Below the pieces are notes generated by a model. It was not told the DNA's origin. It saw nothing but the letters and a program-made list of their open reading frames with translations, and did not search any database. Shown here piece by piece: positions 1 to 7,447 of a stretch of DNA of 64,000 bases (position 1 is its first letter; the number at the start of each line of letters is the position of its first letter). The position numbers and the translations under genes were made by a program. Location of the stretch: positions 47,074 through 111,073 of the forward strand of contig CAWAMJ010000003.1 of assembly GCA_963783085.1 (NCBI GenBank), read 5' to 3'. This DNA is from CAVYUC01 sp963783085. GTDB taxonomy: Bacteria; Bacteroidota; Bacteroidia; Bacteroidales; Prolixibacteraceae.

Positions 1-868
1 CGGCGACGAAGTTTAAATCCAGGAGCATTCCAATGGAGACGAAAAAAAAACTGGTGAATGTGTCTTTAAACGGGATAAGGTTTGAAAACGCGTTGTGGCT
101 GTATTGTGATTCAGAAATCATGAGCCCTGCCAAAAAAGCGCCAAATGCGAGCGACATTCCCAACCGAAACGTCAGCAACGCAATTGCAAGGCAAATGAGA
201 AAAATGCTCATCATAAACAGCTCCTGGTTTTTGGTTGAAGCGATCAAATGAAGCAGTTTTGGGATTAGCCACTTGTTTCCTGCATAAACAAAACCGATAA
301 TAAAAATTGCTTTTATAGCGAGAACTAATATTTCCCGGGCAACGTTGAGGTTATTTTCGCCGAGTAAATTGGTGAAAAGCAACAATGGCACCAACAGTAA
401 ATCCTGAAAAATGAGAATTCCCAGCACAGTCCGGCCATAGTTTGAGCTAAGCTCCGAACGTTCCTGCAATAATTTCAGCACCAGCGCGGAACTGCTCAAA
501 GCGGAAAGAAAACCGATAAATATTCCGGTTTGCCAGGTAAGATCATAAAAAATTGACGCCACGTAAAACAATCCTGCAGTAACCGAAACCTGTAGCAATC
601 CTCCCAGAAAAACGATTTTCCTGATTTTAAGCAAGTGCTTTAAGGAGAATTCCATTCCAATGGTAAAAAGCAACAAGATGACGCCGATTTCAGCTAAAGT
701 TTCGATTTCATGCTCTCCCTGAACGAGGCCAAGCAGGTACGGGCCGGCAAGAATTCCGGTCAGTAAATATCCAACTACGGTTGGAATCTTTAAACGTGTA
801 AACACGAAATTTACGAGTGTGGAGAGTGCGAATATTACGACAATGTCCTTAAGTATTGATACTTCCAT
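1..868 (-). CDS. Cation:proton antiporter, CPA2/KefB type (C-terminus off the window)
   Basis: Reading the minus strand from the ATG at 868 gives at least 289 residues with no stop before the window edge, so the gene is partial. The product is a chain of hydrophobic helices. An early VGYLLTGILAGP stretch and a later FQDLLLVPLL stretch are typical of the CPA2 (KefB/GerN-like) sodium or potassium:proton antiporter membrane domain. The family exchanges monovalent cations for protons across the inner membrane. Any C-terminal TrkA-N domain would lie outside the window, so a Kef-type channel and a plain Na+/H+ exchanger cannot be separated. Confidence 0.85.
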   Translation of the reverse strand, partial: MEVSILKDIVVIFALSTLVNFVFTRLKIPTVVGYLLTGILAGPYLLGLVQGEHEIETLAEIGVILLLFTIGMEFSLKHLLKIRKIVFLGGLLQVSVTAGLFYVASIFYDLTWQTGIFIGFLSALSSSALVLKLLQERSELSSNYGRTVLGILIFQDLLLVPLLLFTNLLGENNLNVAREILVLAIKAIFIIGFVYAGNKWLIPKLLHLIASTKNQELFMMSIFLICLAIALLTFRLGMSLAFGAFLAGLMISESQYSHNAFSNLIPFKDTFTSFFFVSIGMLLDLNFVA

Positions 869-1216
869 TCTTTCAAAATCATTTACCGGATTATTGCTTC
901 ATTTCCTTTTGCAAATTTAAACATCGGGAAGCAAACCGAATATACGGCAAATTAGCGAATGATTGGTTTCCAATACGCGCGGATGTTATCATTGGGTATT
1001 GTTTTATGGGCGATTACCGGAACGAATTATTCATGCCGTTTCTGTATAGTTCTATTTTGACACTTTAGAAAAATCAACCTGATTTTACCCTAAAATCCCT
1101 AAAAGGATCAGGATGTGATTGGAAACAACCGGCAAAAACGACAGATACCGGCAACTTCGCTTTGAAAACGTAAAAAACGCTTATCTTTATTCCTGAAACA
1201 ATTAAAAACCAAATCG
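869..1216. other. Intergenic region between divergent antiporter and DUF1080 genes
   Basis: No convincing gene is present. The stretch holds a half copy of the 144-bp repeat (1050-1116) and a possible plus-strand promoter for the DUF1080 gene: TTTG at 1161-1164 and TATCTTTA at 1182-1189. The spacing is 17 bp, slightly short for the Bacteroidota consensus. A 70-codon open frame at 856-1068 shows no protein-like features and runs into the repeat. Confidence 0.5.
1050..1116 (-). repeat. Half copy of the 144-bp MITE-like repeat
   Basis: The 67 bases from TTCTATTTTGACAC onward match, in inverted orientation, the right half of the full copies at 19124-19267 and 62300-62443. There are only a few substitutions. 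Similarity stops abruptly after GGATCAGGATG, so the other half, with the opposite terminal inverted repeat, is missing. Confidence 0.8.
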
Positions 1217-2020
1217 ATGTACAAACAAATTTACAGCACAGCATCAGCTATTTTCATGGCAGCCATTACAATTATAAACAGTTTCGGGCAAACCACCCAT
1301 TCTCCCGGACATCAATCCATCGAACTGTTTAACGGGAAGGATTTATCGGGGTGGTACACGTTTATCCAGGATCGGGGCCGCGATACCGATCCCAAAAAAG
1401 TATTTACGGTGCAGGATGGGATGATCCGGATTTCGGGTGAAGAATGGGGCTGCATCACCACCAATGATGAATATGAAAACTATCGTATTGTGCTGGAATT
1501 TAAATGGGGCGAAAAAACACATGCACCGCGTGAAGATCGTGCCCGCGATTCCGGACTGTTGATTCATTCCCGGGGCGAAGACGGCAGTTCGGCCGGTATT
1601 TGGATCCACTCCATCGAGTGCCAGATGATTGAAGGCGGCACCGGCGACATTATTGTGGTGGGCGACGGTACTGATGATTTTAGCGTAACAGCCACCGTGG
1701 CTCCTGAAAAACAGGGCAACTCGTTTATTTACCAGCCTGATGGCGAAAAAGAGACCATTATTTCCGGCCGAATCAACTGGATTGGCCGCGATCCGAATTG
1801 GAAAGACGAAAAAGGTTTCCGTGGATTACACGATGTGGAAAATCCGCATGGCGAATGGAACAAACTGGAATGTGTAGCGGCTGACGACCAGATCACCATC
1901 TTCCTCAATGGCAAACTGGTAAATAAAGCTATGCATGTGAAGCCGCAAAAAGGAAAAATTCAAATCCAGTCGGAAGCCGCCGAAGTATTCGTCCGGCGGG
2001 TGGAATTACAGCCGTTGTAG
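1217..2020 (+). CDS. DUF1080 (3-keto-disaccharide hydrolase-type) exported protein
   Basis: A 267-residue protein with an N-terminal signal peptide ending near SFGQ (residues 1-25). It has one concanavalin-like DUF1080 domain (PF06439): the LFNGKDLSGW entry motif, a WGCITTNDEYENY strand, DSGLLIHS, and the terminal EVFVRRVELQPL strand. The family is named for hydrolysis of 3-keto-glycosides, made by Gfo/Idh-type glycoside 3-oxidases. This copy stands alone, with no oxidoreductase beside it. The nearest candidates are at 12135 and 17658. It probably acts in the periplasm. The substrate cannot be read from the sequence. Confidence 0.85.
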   Translation: MYKQIYSTASAIFMAAITIINSFGQTTHSPGHQSIELFNGKDLSGWYTFIQDRGRDTDPKKVFTVQDGMIRISGEEWGCITTNDEYENYRIVLEFKWGEKTHAPREDRARDSGLLIHSRGEDGSSAGIWIHSIECQMIEGGTGDIIVVGDGTDDFSVTATVAPEKQGNSFIYQPDGEKETIISGRINWIGRDPNWKDEKGFRGLHDVENPHGEWNKLECVAADDQITIFLNGKLVNKAMHVKPQKGKIQIQSEAAEVFVRRVELQPL

Positions 2021-2117
2021 TTTTTATGTAATTTTTTTCAATTCTGAAGAATTCTTAACGCAGCACGAATCACACATTCCCTCAAATATTATATTCCCAT
2101 CAAACTGCCAACTGCGA

Positions 2118-2173
2118 CTGATCGCTGATCGCTGATCACTGATCACCGATCACTGATCACTGATTACTGATTA
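2118..2173. repeat. Eight tandem heptamers, consensus CTGATCA
   Basis: Eight consecutive 7-bp units run ctgatcg, ctgatcg, ctgatca, ctgatca, ccgatca, ctgatca, ctgatta, ctgatta. They sit between the convergent DUF1080 and fumarase genes. Each unit carries GATC or a near variant, so the array is rich in Dam-type sites. There is no spacer/repeat alternation, so it is not a CRISPR array. Confidence 0.9.
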
Positions 2174-2186
2174 TTTCGACATCCTG

Positions 2187-3578
2187 CTACTCCCCCGTCA
2201 TTTTTTTCGGATCCACCCATTTGTCGAAATCTTCTTCGCTAACGTAACCGAGCGCCAGAGCGGCGTCTTTCAATGTGGTACCTTCCTTGTGCGCTTTTTT
2301 GGCAATTTCGGCGGCTTTATTATAACCGATATGCGTATTAAGGGCGGTTACCAGCATCAGTGAATTTTTCAGGTGTTGTTCAATTACCGGTTTATTGGGT
2401 TCAATGCCGGCCACACAATTATCGCAGAAACTCATGCAGGCATCTCCCAGCAAACGGGCGCTTTGCAATACGTTGTATGCAATCAGCGGTTTAAACACAT
2501 TCAGCTCGAATTGTCCGTTACTGCCGCCAACTCCAACAGCTACATCGTTGCCCATTACCTGCGCGGCAACCATTGTCAGCGCTTCGGCCTGTGTCGGGTT
2601 CACTTTCCCGGGCATTATACTGGAACCCGGTTCATTTGCCGGAAGCTGAATTTCGCCAATTCCGCAACGCGGGCCGCTGCCCAGCATCCGGATATCGTTC
2701 CCGATTTTCATCAGGCTTACCGCCAGCCTCCGGAACGCGCTGCTTAGTTCCACCATTGCGTCGTGTGCAGCCAGCGCTTCAAATTTATTGGGCGCTGTAA
2801 CAAACGGCAGTTTCGTAAGCTTTGCTATTTTCTCCGCCACCGCTTCGGCATAACCTTCCGGTGTGTTTAAACCAGTGCCAACAGCGGTTCCGCCAAGAGC
2901 CAGTTCAGCCACTTTTTCAAGCGCATTGTAAATAGCGCGCTCCCCATTGTATAACTGCTGCACGTACCCGCTGAATTCCTGTCCAAGCGTCAGCGGTGTG
3001 GCATCCATAAAATGGGTGCGACCGGTTTTTACAATGTCTTTGAATTCTTCGGATTTTTCAGCCAGCGCATCACGGAGTTTCTTAACACCTGTCAGTGTGC
3101 ATTCCAGCGTGAGTTTATAGGCAGCAATGTGCATGGCCGTTGGGAACGTGTCGTTGCTGCTCTGGCTTTTATTTACATCATCATTCGGGTGAATTACTTT
3201 TTTTTCGTCGGTAAGTTTGCCGCCGTTCAATACATGCGCCCGGTTGGCAATTACTTCATTCACATTCATGTTGCTCTGCGTTCCGCTGCCGGTTTGCCAG
3301 ATAACCAGCGGAAACTGGTCGTCGAGTTGCCCGTTGAGGATTTCGTCGCACACTTCGGCAATTAGTTTTGCTTTTTCATTTGACAGTACACTCAAGTCCT
3401 GGTTGGTAAATGCAGCTGCCTTTTTCAGGTAAGCAAACGCATAAATGATTTCCTTTGGCATACTGGCTTCGGGCCCAATCCTGAAATTGCTTCGGCTCCG
3501 TTCGGTTTGTGCCCCCCAATATTTTTCTGCCTGGACTCGTACTTCTCCCAGTGTATCTTTTTCAATCCTGTAATCCAT
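2187..3578 (-). CDS. fumC: Fumarate hydratase class II
   Basis: A 463-residue fumarase/aspartase superfamily enzyme that interconverts fumarate and L-malate in the TCA cycle in the cytosol. Visible landmarks are TGSGTQSNMNVNE (about 97-109), HPNDDVNKSQSSND (130-143), TGRTH (185-189) and the superfamily signature GSSIMPGKVN (318-327). The length matches class II fumarases. An in-frame start at 3689 would add 37 non-conserved residues, but a canonical promoter sits inside that extension (3621-3651), so the ATG at 3578 is preferred. It is monocistronic and unrelated to the sugar genes around it. Confidence 0.97.
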   Translation of the reverse strand: MDYRIEKDTLGEVRVQAEKYWGAQTERSRSNFRIGPEASMPKEIIYAFAYLKKAAAFTNQDLSVLSNEKAKLIAEVCDEILNGQLDDQFPLVIWQTGSGTQSNMNVNEVIANRAHVLNGGKLTDEKKVIHPNDDVNKSQSSNDTFPTAMHIAAYKLTLECTLTGVKKLRDALAEKSEEFKDIVKTGRTHFMDATPLTLGQEFSGYVQQLYNGERAIYNALEKVAELALGGTAVGTGLNTPEGYAEAVAEKIAKLTKLPFVTAPNKFEALAAHDAMVELSSAFRRLAVSLMKIGNDIRMLGSGPRCGIGEIQLPANEPGSSIMPGKVNPTQAEALTMVAAQVMGNDVAVGVGGSNGQFELNVFKPLIAYNVLQSARLLGDACMSFCDNCVAGIEPNKPVIEQHLKNSLMLVTALNTHIGYNKAAEIAKKAHKEGTTLKDAALALGYVSEEDFDKWVDPKKMTGE

Positions 3579-3620
3579 AATCTTGTTTTTGAATTTCTTA
3601 ATCCTTTTTTCGAATCCTGT

Positions 3621-3651
3621 CAAATTTACAAGGAATACGGGAGGATTCAAA
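3621..3651 (-). promoter_or_regulatory. Bacteroidota-type promoter of fumC
   Basis: Read on the minus strand the site is TTTG (3648-3651), a 19-bp spacer, then TAAATTTG (3621-3628). This is an exact match to the phylum's -33 TTTG / -7 TAnnTTTG pattern. It lies 42 bp before the fumC ATG and decides the start choice. Confidence 0.7.
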
Positions 3652-3716
3652 AGAGAAACAGAACCATTCACGGTATGACTTTGAATCACATCGTAAATTA
3701 AAATTAGTTGATGTTA

Positions 3717-5876
3717 TTATTTCATTTCGGAAATCTCAAATACATTACTGCTCAATCCCCGGGAACTTCGGATGTTTAATCCCACTTTCATCAGGTAATC
3801 GCCGGAAAATTCCTGTTCCGGCTGCCGGAATCCCCTGCGGCTGCCGGGCATCACATTTATTTCTTTTACCTGGTATGTTTTGGCGGGGTCGAGGCCCTGC
3901 AGTTTCACCGGATTGGTTAAATTCTCGCGATATGCATCCAGCGTATAGCAAAACAACACTGCTTTTTCCTTTGAATCATTTACATACATTAACGCTGCGC
4001 GGCTTTCTTCATACGGCGAAACCAGACGGTACAAATCACCCAACCAGATGATGTCGTTTAACCGTTCGTAATCTTTCAGCGCCTGCTGGCTAAAGGTCAG
4101 TTCATCGCCGGTCATCTCTTCAACGCGAATGTCGTAACCCATTTTTCCCATCATGGCCACATCGGTTTTAAATTTCAGCGATTGATCGCCCATGGAAGTA
4201 ATGTGATTATCGATGGTATTGGCTGGGAAAAAATATGAATATCCCCATTGAATGTAAATCCGGTTAACCGGATCCGTGTTATCGCTGGCCCAGAATTCGG
4301 TAAAATATTTCAGCGCGCCGTAATCGGTTCGTCCGCCGCCGCCCGAGCATAACATGATGGGCAGGTCGGGATATTTTTTGCGTAAATCTTCCATTACTTT
4401 GTAAAATCCTTTTACATAATCGATATAAAGATGCGACTGGTTTTCACCAAGGTACTGCGAATATTCGTTGGTCATTTCGCGGTTGCAGTCCCATTTAATA
4501 AAAGCAATTCCAGGAAATTCAGTGAGCATGTTGTCTACTGTTTTAAATACAAACTGCTGCACTTCAGGATTGGCCATATCAAGCACCAACTGGTTTCGGG
4601 AATAATGTTCCGGACGGTTTGGAAGTTTCAAAATCCAATCGGGATGATTTTCGTACAATTCACTTTTGGGGTTCACCATTTCGGGTTCAATCCAAATGCC
4701 GAATTTAACTCCTTTTTCTTCTGCTTTTTCCACCAGGAAACCGATTCCGTGCGGCAGTTTTTCTTTGTTTGCCTGCCAGTCGCCCAGTCCGGCGCGGTCG
4801 TTGTTGCGCGGATATTTATTGCCAAACCAGCCATCATCGAGCAAAAATAAATCCACTCCCAGTTTTTTAGCGCCGTCGAATAATTCCACCAAACGGTCTT
4901 CATCGAAATCGAAATAGGTAGCTTCCCAATTGTTTAACAGGGTCATGCGGTTGCCTTCGCCATTTAAAACCCGGTATTTTTGCGCCCATTCATGCAGGTT
5001 TCTACTTGCTTGTCCTTTTCCGTTTTTGGAAAGCGTGAAAATGAATTCCGGAGTTTTAAAAATTTCCCCGGGTTTTAAATGGTATTCCGAAGCATACGGA
5101 TTCATTCCGGTTATTGTGCTGAGCTCATTCAACTGGTTCAATTCAAAAACAAACTGAAAGTTTCCGGTCCAGGCCAGCGTTCCGGCCATTACATCCCCTT
5201 CTGTTTCAGTGGATGGTTTATTCAGCGAAATAAAAAACATGGGCGCTTCAAATTTGTCGGCACGTGTTCCCAGTTTGGTATCTATAATTTTTATGCCGCT
5301 GGTGAGCTGGCTTTCCTGTAAAATCATCTCCTTCGCCCAATCGCCGTGAAATTGGGTGAGCCAGTAATCGCGCGCGTTGAAATGCAGCATCGACGAGGCA
5401 AAGTTGGTCATCAGCACCGGCTTTTTCTCGTTGTGGCTGATTTCCGTCCAGGCTTCCATTACATTTTCGTTATAAAAAGTTTTGAAAAAAAGTTTTACCT
5501 GCACCGGATACTGTTCGTCTTTCAGGTAAACTATTGTTGTTTTTACATTTTCACCTTCCGATGTTTGTTCGGTTTTATCGAATTTCAACGACAAGGAAGG
5601 ATTGCCGTCGTTGTGCACCATCCGAATTGCCGGTTCATTCAGGTTGTCCATCCCGGCCGGAACATACGCTTCATTGCGGCTGAATATTTTGCTGTATTCC
5701 TCCGGCTGCGTCAGTTTTTCACCGAAATAAACCTGTACCAGTTTGTTCTGATCATCGGTTTTATATACCAGCGCGGTATTTTGCGTTTCAATAATTATGG
5801 AATTTTCCTGCGCAAATGCATATAAACTGCTGAAAATAATAAACAGCAAACTGCAAACGATTTTAGTTGATTTCAT
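3717..5876 (-). CDS. Alpha-galactosidase, GH36 family
   Basis: A 719-residue protein with a signal peptide (MKSTKIVCSL to YAFAQ). The N-terminal beta-sandwich is followed by a GH36 TIM barrel. LLDDGWFG marks the early barrel. FIKWDCNRE carries the nucleophile Asp463, and the CSGGGG-RTDYG region carries the acid/base Asp518. GH36 enzymes release alpha-linked galactose with retention, for example from raffinose-type sugars or galactomannan side chains. The longer frame to 6050 was rejected because only the ATG at 5876 gives a signal peptide. The mannan operon 5 kb away makes galactomannan a reasonable but unproven substrate. Confidence 0.92.
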   Translation of the reverse strand: MKSTKIVCSLLFIIFSSLYAFAQENSIIIETQNTALVYKTDDQNKLVQVYFGEKLTQPEEYSKIFSRNEAYVPAGMDNLNEPAIRMVHNDGNPSLSLKFDKTEQTSEGENVKTTIVYLKDEQYPVQVKLFFKTFYNENVMEAWTEISHNEKKPVLMTNFASSMLHFNARDYWLTQFHGDWAKEMILQESQLTSGIKIIDTKLGTRADKFEAPMFFISLNKPSTETEGDVMAGTLAWTGNFQFVFELNQLNELSTITGMNPYASEYHLKPGEIFKTPEFIFTLSKNGKGQASRNLHEWAQKYRVLNGEGNRMTLLNNWEATYFDFDEDRLVELFDGAKKLGVDLFLLDDGWFGNKYPRNNDRAGLGDWQANKEKLPHGIGFLVEKAEEKGVKFGIWIEPEMVNPKSELYENHPDWILKLPNRPEHYSRNQLVLDMANPEVQQFVFKTVDNMLTEFPGIAFIKWDCNREMTNEYSQYLGENQSHLYIDYVKGFYKVMEDLRKKYPDLPIMLCSGGGGRTDYGALKYFTEFWASDNTDPVNRIYIQWGYSYFFPANTIDNHITSMGDQSLKFKTDVAMMGKMGYDIRVEEMTGDELTFSQQALKDYERLNDIIWLGDLYRLVSPYEESRAALMYVNDSKEKAVLFCYTLDAYRENLTNPVKLQGLDPAKTYQVKEINVMPGSRRGFRQPEQEFSGDYLMKVGLNIRSSRGLSSNVFEISEMK

Positions 5877-6196
5877 TGTTTCTGATTTTTTTGATGAATA
5901 TCTGCATGCATACCTAACAAGTAGATTTCCCGACTCCTGCCAGGCGTAGGCTGTGATTTCGCTAATTTTCGCCGAAATTTTAATAATCAGCGCTCGTCTG
6001 CGATATCTGCGGGAGGTTTTATACATTGAGGTAAACAAACGGACAATCATTTTATTTTTTATTTCGAATTAAAAGCGATGTCTAGAATTTTTTAAGACAT
6101 TAATTTCTCAGGATAAAGATTGCAATTATTGCCCAATTTTTGGTAGATTTTAACCACCAAAATTTTATAAAAACCTGCTTTAAAAAAAACCGAATT
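5877..6196. other. Intergenic region between divergent GH36 and membrane-protein genes
   Basis: No gene is called. Minus-strand codons run open through 6050, but the peptide (arginine-rich, no family features) does not look like protein. A loose inverted repeat, AATTTTCGCCGAAATTTT, lies near 5960-5977. No TAnnTTTG box was found on either strand. Confidence 0.4.
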
Positions 6197-6565
6197 ATGG
6201 GAACATTACTGACCAAAACCATTATGACGGGAGTTTTAACAATCCTGATAATTATCAGTGGAATCGCATTGAGAAAATCAGGCGAACCTTACCAACCATT
6301 AATTTTTACGCTGCATAAAATTACTGTGGCTGCTGTTGCCGTATTTGTAGTTTTAATTTATGTCAGCCATTTTAAACTGCTGTCATTTTCAGGTTTTGGA
6401 TTCCTTCTGTTTGTATTGTCTGACTTACTTTTTGCAGCAGCATTTGTTACCGGGGCACTGCTCGCTTTCGAAAAAACAACTTCATTCAAATTAAAAATCG
6501 TACACCGGATTTTATCGTGGTTAACTATTTTATTTGTTCCGGCGATTTGGCTGTATTGCCATTGA
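6197..6565 (+). CDS. Small four-helix membrane protein
   Basis: A 122-residue protein of unrecognised function, starting at the ATG at 6197 (an upstream in-frame start at 6140 adds 19 polar residues). Four hydrophobic helices are visible, roughly residues 8-26, 40-57, 67-86 and 100-118. Single histidines lie next to helix 2 (LHKITV) and helix 4 (VHRIL), and another follows helix 2 (VSHF). That spacing resembles small b-type cytochrome or DUF420-like bundles, but heme binding is only a guess. It is monocistronic. Confidence 0.6.
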   Translation: MGTLLTKTIMTGVLTILIIISGIALRKSGEPYQPLIFTLHKITVAAVAVFVVLIYVSHFKLLSFSGFGFLLFVLSDLLFAAAFVTGALLAFEKTTSFKLKIVHRILSWLTILFVPAIWLYCH

Positions 6566-6595
6566 AACAACGACAGTGCACTTTTATGTATTTAA

Positions 6596-6991
6596 TTATG
6601 GGAACATTTTTTCAAATTTTGTTTTGCTGATAAAGGTAAAGTCAACGATTTTTTGTGTCAGTAAAAGCTTATCGCCGGTAACCACATAATTTGAGCGGGT
6701 TTGAATTGCAAGGTCAAAAAGAAAATTGTCGTTAAAATCGGGAGAATTTTTGTATATCGATTTGGTTTTATGGAAAATGCAGAGTTCACGGTGGAAGTTT
6801 ACAAGTTCGCCAATTTGTATTTTCAGATATTTATTAATTTTTGGTCGGGTAAGGACGTTTTCCAGTTCGGCAATAAGTATATTATTTGTGTAAACATTCA
6901 AATTGTTGTTATATATTCTATTAACAAGGGCAACATGTTGTGCAACCATAAAATAGCTTATCCAGATGTTTGTATCAAGAACGATGTTCAT
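6596..6991 (-). CDS. PIN-domain toxin (putative endoribonuclease)
   Basis: A 131-residue PIN domain of the COG1569 kind (putative toxin component, PIN family). The acidic metal-site residues are all visible: Asp6 in VLDTN, Glu42 in IAELENVL, Asp88/Asp93 in NDNFLFDLA and Asp107 in VTGDKLL. PIN toxins cleave RNA using Mg2+ or Mn2+. The gene starts inside the end of the upstream small gene (17-nt overlap), the usual antitoxin-toxin layout. The target RNA cannot be inferred. Confidence 0.88.
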   Translation of the reverse strand: MNIVLDTNIWISYFMVAQHVALVNRIYNNNLNVYTNNILIAELENVLTRPKINKYLKIQIGELVNFHRELCIFHKTKSIYKNSPDFNDNFLFDLAIQTRSNYVVTGDKLLLTQKIVDFTFISKTKFEKMFP

Positions 6992-7199
6992 TTGGGCTGC
7001 GAACTTTTTTTACTTCATTAACAATTTCGGCCATAGTTAGGCTGTTTTTTGTGACGCCAGCCGCTATTTTTTGGGCTTTTTCAACCATGACTTTTTGTTC
7101 GAGTCGCCTTAAAAGTTCGTTTTGTTCTTGTGCAGAAAGTTGATTAACAATACGGGTTATTCGCGCTACCCTCTGCTGTTTATTACTTACCTCTTCCAT
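6975..7199 (-). CDS. Antitoxin of the PIN toxin pair
   Basis: A 74-residue, highly charged, mostly helical protein rich in Gln, Glu, Arg and Lys (for example QNELLRRLEQKV, then VKKVRSP near the C-terminus). It has no clear named DNA-binding fold. Assignment rests on context: it lies immediately upstream of, and overlaps by 17 nt, a complete PIN toxin gene on the same strand. Antitoxins of this type bind the toxin with the C-terminal part and often repress their own promoter. Confidence 0.7.
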   Translation of the reverse strand: MEEVSNKQQRVARITRIVNQLSAQEQNELLRRLEQKVMVEKAQKIAAGVTKNSLTMAEIVNEVKKVRSPNEHRS

Positions 7200-7447
7200 T
7201 TTTTAGCGTTTGTACAAATATAAATTAATTTCTTTTTCAATGTAAATTAATAAAGTCTTCTACATGTCTTTTCGGCGGATTTTTTGGTATGCGTTATTTT
7301 CTCATTTTTTGGATTAAAACTCAAATCCAGGAAAATTCATTTTCCGTCCGTTCCCAAAAATTAACGGTTCGTGCATCTGCAATTACTGCCGGTCATCATT
7401 TGTTTTCACACAATGATATTCCGTTGGATATTTGAAATCAAAAAGCC

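Noticed and set aside
2118..2173. CRISPR-like regular repeats
   Set aside because: The units are 7 bp and contiguous, with no spacers and no cas genes nearby.
3579..3689. Longer fumarase N-terminus starting at 3689
   Set aside because: The added residues are not fumarase-like and contain the promoter.
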